Shown here: one piece after another, positions 26,012 to 34,700 of the stretch | Position numbering within the stretch: position 1 is the stretch's first letter | Layout: each line of letters starts with the position of its first letter | Source of the DNA: Sphingomonas endophytica | GTDB taxonomy: Bacteria; Pseudomonadota; Alphaproteobacteria; Sphingomonadales; Sphingomonadaceae | NCBI RefSeq assembly: GCF_014199415.1 | Contig: NZ_JACIJN010000005.1 | Location: 1 to 64,000, forward strand | DNA: 64,000 bases | Direction of reading: 5' to 3' | Program-made: the position numbers and the translations under genes | The notes under the pieces: model-generated | Seen by the model: the letters and a program-made list of their open reading frames with translations, nothing else | The model's database searches: none | Told to the model about the DNA's origin: nothing

Positions 26012-27822
26012 CGGGTGGTTTCCGAAACAAGACAGAGGGAGGGGGAACGACCATCGCCAGTCGTGATCGGCTGCAACGACCAACCGTTCTCGCGCAGATC
26101 AAGGACGAGATGATGGAAAGGAATGACGCTGGCGCGGTGGGCGACGCTGACAACCGTTGCCCCCGCTTCGACGAGCAGGGCGTAAAGATGCGCCTCCATC
26201 GGCACATCGACCGCGCTGGTCGCTTCGTCGAGGAAGACGTGCGTCGGCCTGGCAAGCAGGAAGCGCGCGAAGCCGATCCGCTGCTGTTCGCCCAGCGAGA
26301 GGAGGCGAGCCCAGTCCTTTTCCACGTCCAGACCACCGTGACGATCCGCCAGATCGCCCAGCCGGACGCGCGCCAGCACCGCGAGAAGCTCGGCATCCGT
26401 GATGGCGCAGCCGTCCGGCTCGTGCGGATAGAGCAGCTGGCTGCGCAGCGTACCGAGCATCATATAGGGCTTCTGCGGCATGAACATCACGCGATCGGAC
26501 GGCGGCACCTCGACCCGGCCCGCGCCGCGCGTCCACAGACCGGCGAGAACCCGCAGGAACGAACTCTTGCCGACGCCGGTCTGTCCGGCGACCAGCATCC
26601 GTCGGCCCGGCGACAGTTCCAGCGTGATATCCTCGACAAGACTGCGTTCGCCATCCGGCGTCTTGTAGGTGAGCCTCTCGACACGGATCGTGTCGCCACC
26701 CCGGCGCAGATCGATCGAATGCTGCCCCGGCGTTACAGCGGCGCTGACCGCGCGAACAGCGTTCGACTTCTCGATGATCTGCGCCAGCCGGACCACGTTG
26801 GGTGCAACACTGGTCATGGTCGGGATCAGCCGCTCGAGCCCGCCGAGCGCGCTCTGGATGAACATCGTCGCCGTTGCCGCCGAAGCGATCGCGCCATATT
26901 CGATACGGCCAGCCAGAAAGAGCGGCACGACGAAGATCAGCGGCAGCACGAAGTCGGCGAGCTGAAACAGCTTGATGAAGAAATTGACCCGGATGTCGTT
27001 CAGGGCATGTCGGATCGTCTGGCGCACGGCATGGTCCAGCCGGACGCGGATCTGATGACGTTCCGCCCGCTCACCACCGTAGAAGGCGATCGTCTCGGCA
27101 TGATCGCGGACGTGCAGCACGCCGTAGCGCAGGTCCGCCTCCGCGATCTTGATGTCCCAGGCGATGCCGATCCCGGGGCGGTAGACATAGACGAAGCTCA
27201 GGAAGCGGACCGCCGCGAGCGTGAAGATCGCGGGGGCGATATAGGGCGAGATACGGCCAAGGAGCGCCACCTGCACCGACACCGAAAAGCCGATCGCCAT
27301 CAGCGCGGGCGGAAACTGCACCAGCGCCTTGCACAAGGGCGCAACTTCCTCTTGGATACGCTGATCGGGATTGTCGATGTCCCGATCGACGGTGATGTCG
27401 TAATAGGTGCGATGATCGAGGTAGCGATCGACCAGAAGGCTGGTCAGCCAACGGCGCCAATGCACCTCCAGATAATCGGTCGCGAATTCGCTGGTCCATG
27501 ATATCGCGGCGCTGACGATCATCGCGACACCGATCGTGATCGTCAGTGGCCAGAAGAGATCGACGTTCTTCGCGACCAAAGCGTTGGTCTGGTCGCCGGT
27601 CCATTTGGTCATGAAGCCGCCGAGCGCCGCGTTGACGGCGTTGCACACGAAACCGGTTGCGAACAGCGCCCAGGGCAGCACGGCACCGCGCCGCAGCCAG
27701 TAAGGTCCCGCCAGCAGCCCGAGGCGGCGGAAAAAGGCGGCGTTGATCTTGCGATCGCGCGGCAGGACATGAACCTGCGATCGCATCGTCCCGGTGGATG
27801 GTGGCGGCGTGTTCGCCATCAA
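26008..27822 (-). CDS. SbmA/BacA-YddA-type ABC transporter (fused permease-ATPase)
   Basis: 604 aa. N-terminal membrane domain with about six helices containing YYDITVDRDIDNPDQRIQEE near residue 140, the signature of the SbmA/BacA-like YddA/ABCD subgroup. C-terminal ATPase: Walker A GQTGVGKSS (near 425), signature LSLGEQQR (near 520), Walker B HVFLDEATSA (near 540). Overlaps M16 and ExbB by ATGA on both sides. In E. coli yddA-yddB-pqqL and in the Fus operon (FusD) the same transporter type accompanies a TonB receptor and an M16 protease, probably moving peptide fragments across the inner membrane; direction is not established here. Confidence 0.9.
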   Translation of the reverse strand: MMANTPPPSTGTMRSQVHVLPRDRKINAAFFRRLGLLAGPYWLRRGAVLPWALFATGFVCNAVNAALGGFMTKWTGDQTNALVAKNVDLFWPLTITIGVAMIVSAAISWTSEFATDYLEVHWRRWLTSLLVDRYLDHRTYYDITVDRDIDNPDQRIQEEVAPLCKALVQFPPALMAIGFSVSVQVALLGRISPYIAPAIFTLAAVRFLSFVYVYRPGIGIAWDIKIAEADLRYGVLHVRDHAETIAFYGGERAERHQIRVRLDHAVRQTIRHALNDIRVNFFIKLFQLADFVLPLIFVVPLFLAGRIEYGAIASAATATMFIQSALGGLERLIPTMTSVAPNVVRLAQIIEKSNAVRAVSAAVTPGQHSIDLRRGGDTIRVERLTYKTPDGERSLVEDITLELSPGRRMLVAGQTGVGKSSFLRVLAGLWTRGAGRVEVPPSDRVMFMPQKPYMMLGTLRSQLLYPHEPDGCAITDAELLAVLARVRLGDLADRHGGLDVEKDWARLLSLGEQQRIGFARFLLARPTHVFLDEATSAVDVPMEAHLYALLVEAGATVVSVAHRASVIPFHHLVLDLRENGWSLQPITTGDGRSPSLCLVSETTR

Positions 27823-30559
27823 CCGTGCTCCCCAACGACGATCGTGCCGGATTGGGCGACACCATCCAGCGCGGCGGCAATCCGTTCTGCCTCACCGAGC
27901 AGGGTCGTCACGAGGTCCTCGTTTGCCGGCAACAGCCGGTGCGCCTGCGTGCGCAGTACCTCCGGCGTCAACGCCTCGACGCGCGCGCGCGCCGCTAGCC
28001 AGTCCTCGTGTCGGTCATAGTCATATTCGAGCGCGATCTGCATCGCATTCACCGCCGAGCTGGCCCGTTCGCTATATCGAGCGAGCGTCTGGCGCTGCAC
28101 CCTGCGGAAAGCCTCGATCTCCGCCTCGGTCGCGGGTCGATCCTCGCGCAATCCGGCGATCACGCGGCGCAGTTCGAGCAGCGCCTTCCCGGTCAGGCCG
28201 GGCTTCACCTCGGCGCTCAACGATCCATGACCCGGCCCGCGCCGGCTGAGCAACTCGCCCGCCCCGCCCTGCACGCCATAGGTCCAGCCGAGATCCTGCC
28301 GCAGCCGCAGCCCGGCGCGCGCGCCGAAGTCGCCGGCGAGGATATGTCCCAGACATTGGAGGCCGACCGCTTCGTCCATGTCGAGCGCGTCGTCGATCCG
28401 CCACGTGAGCGTGATCCTGACGGATTTGCGCCCCGGCGCATCGACGATCCGGATGCCGGGCTCGACGGGCGCGAGGGCGAGCCGCGTCGGCATCGCGCCG
28501 GGCTTCCCGGGGGCCCAGCCATCGAACATCGCCTCGGCCAGCGCCACCGCATCGGCCAGCCGGATATCCCCAGCCAGCAGCAGGACCGTCTCATCCGGGT
28601 GCCACGAAGCAGCGTGGAAACGCTCAAGGTCGGTGGCGGTGAGCTGCGCCGCGATGTCGGGAGCGGCGGGCATGGCATCGGCGAGGCGGTGCCGCGCGCC
28701 GAACAACGCCCGGTTCGTCTCGCGCCATGCCTGCGCGGCGGGGTCGGTGGCGCGCGCGCGGGCTTGCGCTGTCATCGCGGCCAGCACCCGCGCCTGATCG
28801 TCCGATCCGAAGCACGGCCGTAGGAGGAGATCGCCGGCGAGCCCCATCGCGCTCGGCAGCGCGCCCGCCAGCCCGCCGATATCGAGGAGCGCGCGGTCGA
28901 GCAGGACCCGCATGGCCGGACGCAGACCGGCGCGCGCCGCGCGGCTGGCAAGCGTGGCAGCGGTGTCGGCACCGGCGCCGATGGCCGGCAGCGACCCGGC
29001 CAGTTCCGCGATCCCCTCCAGCCCTACCGGCTCCTGTGCCCGTCCGCCGCGCCCGAGCACGCGCAGATGGAAGTGCCGGTCGCCCGGCCGGTGCACGACC
29101 CGCAGCCGCGCCCCGCATCGCAACCGCGCTTCCTCGCCCAGCGGCACGTTGACCGCGACCGCTGCCGGGTCGCCGATCGACGGCGCACCCGCCGCCACGC
29201 GCGGCAGCGCGACGGCGGGCGGTATCCGGTCGACCAGCAACGTAAAGCCGTCGCGCGTCAGCCAGTCCCTGATCGCGTCGCGAATGTCCTTTTCATCGAG
29301 ATCGGCGATGATCTGTGCCTCGCGGCGGGACCAACGCGCGTCACGGTGCAGGATTTCGCCCTCGATCAGCGTCGCCGCGCGCTGTTCGAAGGATTCGAGT
29401 GCACGGACCCGTTCCGCCAGCATCCGTATGCGGACATCCTCCAGCCGGTCGGCCGCGATGGGCGTCTCGATCAATTCCGCGATCACCGCATCGATCGCCG
29501 TCGATGTCGCGAGTTCCGGTGCGCTTTCGAGCGTGACGGAGATGATGAACGTGCCCGTCGCGCGACCACCCAGTGCCTTGGCCTCAACGTGGGTAGCGCG
29601 GGCCTGTTCGGTGACGAGACGCTGGTGCAACAGGCTCGATCGCCCCGCGCCCAGCAGTTCCGCCGCGACCAGCAGCGCGACATGGGTGCACGGCGCGGCG
29701 ACGAGCGAAGGCGTCATCCAGCTTCGGAAGACGATGCCCGGCCGGTCGATGCGGTCGGAGACATGCAGGACGCTCTGGTGCGGCAGGGCGTCGACGCGGG
29801 CCAGCACACGTGGGGCGGGTGCGATCGGCGGGATCGACCCGAAATAGCGCTTCACCAACGCCAGCGTCGCCTCCGCGTCGATCGCGCCGGTTATCGCAAG
29901 CACCGCGTTGCCCGGCCCGTAATGGGTCGCGTGCCATGCGCGGATCGCCGCCGCACCGTAACCGGCGATATCCCGCTCATGGCCGATCACCGGATGCCGG
30001 TAGGGATGATCCACCGGCAGCATCCCCTGCGACAGCCATTCGAACAATTTTCCCAGCGGCCGGGATTCGTTCTGCCGCTTCTCCTCCTGCACGACATTGC
30101 GCTCGCGCTCGATGACCGCCTCCTCAAGCGCGTCGGCGAAATTGGCCATGCGGTCCGCCTCGGCGAACAGGACATGGTCGAGCAGGTGCGCAGGGACGGT
30201 CTGAAATAGCGCGTCATGTCACGCCCCGTCGTCGCGTTGACGGAGGTCGCGCCCGCGTCCATCATCCGGGTGACGTAGCTGCCCGGCAGCGCGTGCGTGC
30301 CCGCGAACATCAAGTGTTCCATGAAGTGGGCGAGTCCGGTCTGGCCGACCCCTTCCTCCATCGATCCGACGCGGTAACCGACGCTGACATGGACCAGCGC
30401 GGTCGAGGTATCCGGTTGCAGCAGGACGGTCAGCCCGTTGCCGAGCACCTCGCGCCGGCAGTCGACGTCGACGGCCGCCGCGAGCGCCCCGCTCTCCAGA
30501 CGCCAGGCGCGCGCCTCGACCAGCGGATCGGCCGGCGCGGTCGCCGCGACTGCCCCCAT
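27819..30559 (-). pseudogene. M16 zinc protease (FusC/PqqL-type) with one-base frameshift
   Basis: ATG at 30559 overlaps the receptor stop (TGATG). The first frame gives the zinc motif HFMEH (His78, Glu81, His82) and ends its sense after RDMTRYF (residue 119). The second frame continues QTVPAHLLDHVLFAEADRM, then NVVQEEKRQ with the third ligand Glu near 160, and runs to the stop at 27819. One lost C near 30203 (TTC-CAG read as TTCAG) explains the shift; restored length is 913 aa, like PqqL/FusC (about 930). It contains the usual M16 repeat domains. No signal peptide is visible at MGAVAATAPADP. As read, only the first about 120 codons would be in frame. Confidence 0.85.
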
Positions 30560-33123
30560 CACAGCTTCCCCTTCAGCGTCAGCAGAAAGGAGCGCGGCCG
30601 GCCGTAGAAGCTGCCGATGCTGGTCTGTACGGTCGAATAATAAACCCGGTCGCCCAGGTTGGTGACATTCGCCTGAAGGCTGAAGCGCCGATCGAGGCGA
30701 TAGCCCAGCATCGCGTCGATCGTCGCATAGCCGGGGCGGGGCGTGTCGAAAGAGTCGAGCTTCATGCTGTTGCTGGCCGGATCGTAACGGACGAATGCCG
30801 TATAGGGCGCGACCTTGCTTTCGATGTGGCCGCCGAAACCGAGCGTCAGCCTGTCTCCCGCGAATTGTGGGCGCCATGTCGCCCAGAATTTAGCGAGATG
30901 ATCGGGAATGAAGCGCGAGATCGGGAAGGTGATCTGTTGCGCCAGTGCGACCGGGCCTAATTCGTTGTCGGTTCTGGTATAGGTATAGGACGCGTCGATA
31001 TTGAATCGCGGCGTCAGCGCGCCCTGTAGCTGGAATTCCACGCCCTTGCTGCGCGTCAGTGATCCATCGGTGAGAAAACAGCATTGCGACCCGTTGACCG
31101 CGCTCAGCGCGAAATCGGCCTTCGGGTCCATGACGGGCGTGTTTCGGCTTTCGATATAAAAGACAGCTTGCGAGGCATTCAGCGTGCCGCCGGCGAACAC
31201 CTGCTTCAGCCCGCCTTCGATGTTCACGCCGGTCGCCGGCTTCACCATCGTTCCATCGGCCTGGTAGAAACTGAACCGGTCGAAGATCGAATTGTAATTG
31301 GTATAGGCCGACACTTTTCTGGAAAGATCGACGACGAGCGAGAAGTTCGGAGGCGACAGATTGTCGAAACTGGTCGAATTGGCACTGACGACCGGCGGCT
31401 TTCCTGCGGGCGTTGCGACGACCGTCTCCACATTCGACTTGTAGGCCGAATAACGTTCGGCGATCGTCAGATGGATGCTGTTGACCGGCGAAATTGTGAT
31501 GGTCGCATAGCCGCCGAACTGACGCTGACTGTCGTCGGGATTATAGGTCGATGCAACCCGCTTGTACTGCGCTGGCGTCGGTTGCGGGAATTGCTGCGGA
31601 TCGAATGGAATCACCACGAAATTCCGATAGGCATAGGTGCCGGACGGATGGGTGATCGTCTGCGTGACCCGCTGGTAATTGCCGCCGACCGTCACATCGA
31701 AGCCGATCCCCAGCAAGGCGAACTTGCCGTCGAGATACCCGTCGAGCAGGTATTGATTGGACTTGCGGTAGGAGAGATAGGCATTGATCCGGCCGTCGTT
31801 CAATTTGCCGGGCGTGGTGCCGACGGCATTGAACCGCGGATTGAAGATGAAGGCGTCGTCCGATCCGTCCTGCCAGACAGCCGTGCTGTTGAGGTGCGCC
31901 TTCCAGCTTGCGCCCAGCCGCTGGGTCAGTTGTGCGAATGCTTCCCGACTGTCGGTGGTGGAGCGACTCCACGGCGTGCACAGGCAGGTGCTGCGCGGCA
32001 GGTCGAGCAAATGGCCATCCGGTCCCGTCGGCAGACCACGGAACGGCGTGTCGCGATGATGACTGACCTTTGCGCCGACGTTGATCGTCGTCCCGTCGGC
32101 GGGGTCGATCTCGATATTGGCATAGACCTGCGCGAACCGGCGGGTCGCGTGATCGTAGAAATAATCGTTACGCTCCCCGGTCACGACCGTCCGCGCCCGG
32201 AGCAAACCGCCGAGCAGGATCGGTGAGGACGCATCGAGCACCCCGCGCAACCGGTCCCAGGACCCGCCTTGCAGCGTGACTTCGGTCGCGGCATGGTCGA
32301 GCGGGCGCTTGCGTTCCAGGCTGATCGCGCCGCCCGGCGAACCGACCCCCGTGAACGTTCCCGCCGCCCCGCGCTGGATCGCGACGCTATCGTAGATCGA
32401 AAGATCGTCGTTGAACGTATATTGCGAGATGAAATTGCCCGCCGGGCCGGCGCCGACGAAGATCGGGGAGCCGCCGTCGATCTGGACGTTGTTGATCGCA
32501 AAGCCGCGCGAATTGAAGTCGGTGACGCCCGGCAGCGCGGCAAGCGCATCCGTGACACCGTTGATGGTCCGATCGTCGATCTGCTGCCGCGTGACGACGG
32601 ACACGGCCTGCGGCGTCTCCTTGAGCGCCAGCGGATGTTTGGAGGCGACGATGGTGCCGGTCGTCGTATAGCTTCGCGTGCCCTCGGTCGCGATCGGGTC
32701 GCTGCTGCCATTGGCGCCGACGTAATGGCTTCCTCTGTCCTCCTCGTCAGTCGACGCCGTCACGTGTACCGTCGACAGGATCTGGCCCCCTGCATCGGCG
32801 GCAGGCGCGCTGATGATCCAGTCGCCTGAGGCGGTGGTGCGTAGCGACAGCGCGGTGCCGTTGAGCGCCCGACGGATCGCCGCTTCCGGCTCCATCAGGC
32901 CGCTCACCCCCGCAGCCGACCGGCCGCGCACTGCCGCGGGATCGAAAATGATGCGTTTGCCCGCTTGCGCGGCGACATTTGTGAGAACGCTGTCCAGCGA
33001 ACCCGCCGCCACATGAAATTGCGCTACCCGCGCCTGGGCTGCTCCCGCCGGAGCGACCGCAGACATAGCCGTCGCCAGCCACAGAACGGCGATTTTCCGG
33101 TTGATACCCCCTGAATGACGCAT
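30559..33123 (-). CDS. TonB-dependent receptor with N-terminal STN signalling domain
   Basis: 854 aa from ATG 33123, preceded by GGGGGAAG; an ATG at 33186 is possible. Signal peptide about 1-32 (ending AAQARA-like region), STN domain about 33-105 (FHVAAGSLDSVLTNVAAQAG), TonB-box-like LSTVHVTAS near 115, plug (RGFAINNVQIDGG) and a beta barrel to the end; it lacks the usual terminal aromatic residue (LLTLKGKL). It heads a six-gene coupled operon. The STN domain talks to FecR, so the receptor both imports and signals. By analogy with FusA/YddB the ligand may be a small iron protein; ligand is inferred. Confidence 0.9.
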   Translation of the reverse strand: MRHSGGINRKIAVLWLATAMSAVAPAGAAQARVAQFHVAAGSLDSVLTNVAAQAGKRIIFDPAAVRGRSAAGVSGLMEPEAAIRRALNGTALSLRTTASGDWIISAPAADAGGQILSTVHVTASTDEEDRGSHYVGANGSSDPIATEGTRSYTTTGTIVASKHPLALKETPQAVSVVTRQQIDDRTINGVTDALAALPGVTDFNSRGFAINNVQIDGGSPIFVGAGPAGNFISQYTFNDDLSIYDSVAIQRGAAGTFTGVGSPGGAISLERKRPLDHAATEVTLQGGSWDRLRGVLDASSPILLGGLLRARTVVTGERNDYFYDHATRRFAQVYANIEIDPADGTTINVGAKVSHHRDTPFRGLPTGPDGHLLDLPRSTCLCTPWSRSTTDSREAFAQLTQRLGASWKAHLNSTAVWQDGSDDAFIFNPRFNAVGTTPGKLNDGRINAYLSYRKSNQYLLDGYLDGKFALLGIGFDVTVGGNYQRVTQTITHPSGTYAYRNFVVIPFDPQQFPQPTPAQYKRVASTYNPDDSQRQFGGYATITISPVNSIHLTIAERYSAYKSNVETVVATPAGKPPVVSANSTSFDNLSPPNFSLVVDLSRKVSAYTNYNSIFDRFSFYQADGTMVKPATGVNIEGGLKQVFAGGTLNASQAVFYIESRNTPVMDPKADFALSAVNGSQCCFLTDGSLTRSKGVEFQLQGALTPRFNIDASYTYTRTDNELGPVALAQQITFPISRFIPDHLAKFWATWRPQFAGDRLTLGFGGHIESKVAPYTAFVRYDPASNSMKLDSFDTPRPGYATIDAMLGYRLDRRFSLQANVTNLGDRVYYSTVQTSIGSFYGRPRSFLLTLKGKL

Positions 33124-33521
33124 GCTTCCCCCGCCATCTCGACTGCCAACACGACAGCCTTCCTTGTGATTGACGGGCGAAACCAAAAAAGCGTCACTGC
33201 GGCGGCATGGTTTAGTTAGGAGGCACCAGCACTGAGGTAGCCTTATCGCAAGACTGGCGGGCTGCGATTTGCTCCGGTAGATTTTGGTTAGTGCTGGCTG
33301 ACTGCGCGTCGCTCGCCTGCGCCACGCGTGATCGCCAATGTGACGAGATCGACGCCAGACGGAGCAACGCGGGCAGCATCTGGCGTCGAATGGTGGTCAA
33401 GCGCGGCGGCTAGAAGATCGAGTGGGGATGGTTCATCGCCCATGGGCAGCAGTCATCAGCCTGCTGTGACTGACCGACACCACCCCCTGGATAACACGTG
33501 GATGGCATCGGTCACGATGCT

Positions 33522-33638
33522 TCAGCTGTTCAGCGAATCCTTGACCGCCTTGGCTGGCACGAACGTCAGCTTGCGCGATGCGGCGATCTGGATAGCCTCG
33601 CCGCTCGCCGGATCAGGCAGTTTGCCACCACGAAGGAC
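33522..33638 (-). pseudogene. HU-type DNA-binding protein 3' fragment
   Basis: About 38 residues ending at a TGA (33522-33524): GKLPDPASGEAIQIAASRK, then LTFVPAKAVKDSLNS. This matches the C-terminal strand and helix of bacterial HU (usual ...SGEEIxIxASRxPxFxAGKxLKDxVN). The N-terminal half with the dimer helices is absent. The rest of 33124-33764 contains the receptor promoter region and a diverged repeat copy, and nothing else I can name. Confidence 0.6.
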
Positions 33639-33666
33639 ATTCCCGAAATATCATCCTTTTCGGGAA

Positions 33667-33745
33667 AGCTTCGGTCGTCGCGATTCCCAGTAAAGACAAT
33701 ACGCCGCACTTAGCGCACGATCTTGACTCTCTTCTCACCGGACCT
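33667..33745. repeat. Diverged direct repeat, right copy
   Basis: Partner of 22313-22392; the best-conserved part is 33709-33745. Its minus strand reads ...RSGEKRVKIVR and stop. Located between the HU stub and the GDPD gene, just upstream of the import operon. Together the two copies frame about 11.3 kb. Confidence 0.5.
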
Positions 33746-33764
33746 CGTGATCGGCGTCACGACA

Positions 33765-34700
33765 TCAGCGCAACCGGCGAGCGCGCAGCCATGCGCGAAG
33801 GCGCCATGGTTCGTCGGTCTGGATGATGGTGACGCCATGCGCGATCAGGGCGCCCCACACCGCGTCAGGATCGGTGACGGCTCGCGCATCGAGATAGGGC
33901 CCCGACAGGTTCATGGGCGTTCCCCGTTCGATATCGAAGGCCATAGTGTTGACGAACAGGCGCGTCTCCTTTGCCGCTGCCCGAGCCGTATCGACTACCG
34001 CCGGCGTATCGAAGATCAGCTGAATAGAGGCCGGTCGATGGGCGGCCGCGCGGGCAAGCGCAGCGGAGGCCGGACCCCTTTGCTCGCGTTCGAGATAGAC
34101 GGGCTGCGCGGCGATCCCCAGCTGTTGCGCACGCCGCATGATCGCCGGATCCACATCGATCGGCACGTTCAGGATCACGGCACGCGTCGCTCGCGCCGCG
34201 ACAACCGCGTCGATGACGCGCGGTAACGCAGCGGCCTTCACGTCGATGTTCATCAGCACTCGGTCGCGGATCGCCGCCAGGGCCTGCGCGAAGGTCGGCA
34301 CACGACCCTCGGTCAGCCTGGTGCCCGGACCACCGCCACGCTCCCGCAAGCGCAGCTTGGCGATCTCGGCGGCCGTCAGGTCGGCGACCGCACCGTGACC
34401 ATCGGTCGTGCGATCGACGGTCTCGTCATGCATCAGCACGAGGACGTCGTCGCGGGTGGTGCGGACGTCGATCTCGACGATGTCGATCCCGTCGGCCGCG
34501 CACCGCCTGATGCCGTCGATCGAGTTCTCCGACGTCTTCTTCCAGCAGGCGCGATGCGAGGCGACCAGCACGGTGCGCCGGTCGTCGTGCAGCAGGCGTT
34601 CGAGCCGGGTGTCGCCCGGCTGCGCCATCGTCGCCTGCGCAGTGAGGCAGGCGACAACGGCGAAGGCCGCCGTCGTGCTCATCCGGGTGCGCGCGCTCAC
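33765..34700 (-). CDS. Glycerophosphodiester phosphodiesterase family protein, exported
   Basis: 311 aa from a GTG at 34700 that shares GTGA with the stop of the upstream TonB receptor; ATG 34682 is the alternative. Signal peptide ends near MAQ. The GDPD barrel is clear: VASHRACWKKTSENSIDG (catalytic His, Glu-Asn), IVEIDVRTTRDD (metal Glu and Asp), VLMHDETVDRTTDG (second His), later MNIDVK and IIQTDEPWRL. It would hydrolyse glycerophosphodiesters in the periplasm. Translational coupling with the receptor suggests the receptor imports such a compound. Confidence 0.9.
   Translation of the reverse strand: MSARTRMSTTAAFAVVACLTAQATMAQPGDTRLERLLHDDRRTVLVASHRACWKKTSENSIDGIRRCAADGIDIVEIDVRTTRDDVLVLMHDETVDRTTDGHGAVADLTAAEIAKLRLRERGGGPGTRLTEGRVPTFAQALAAIRDRVLMNIDVKAAALPRVIDAVVAARATRAVILNVPIDVDPAIMRRAQQLGIAAQPVYLEREQRGPASAALARAAAHRPASIQLIFDTPAVVDTARAAAKETRLFVNTMAFDIERGTPMNLSGPYLDARAVTDPDAVWGALIAHGVTIIQTDEPWRLRAWLRARRLR

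Noticed and set aside
25927..27501. 524-residue plus-strand open frame
   Set aside because: Antisense to the ABC transporter; Walker and signature motifs settle the minus strand.
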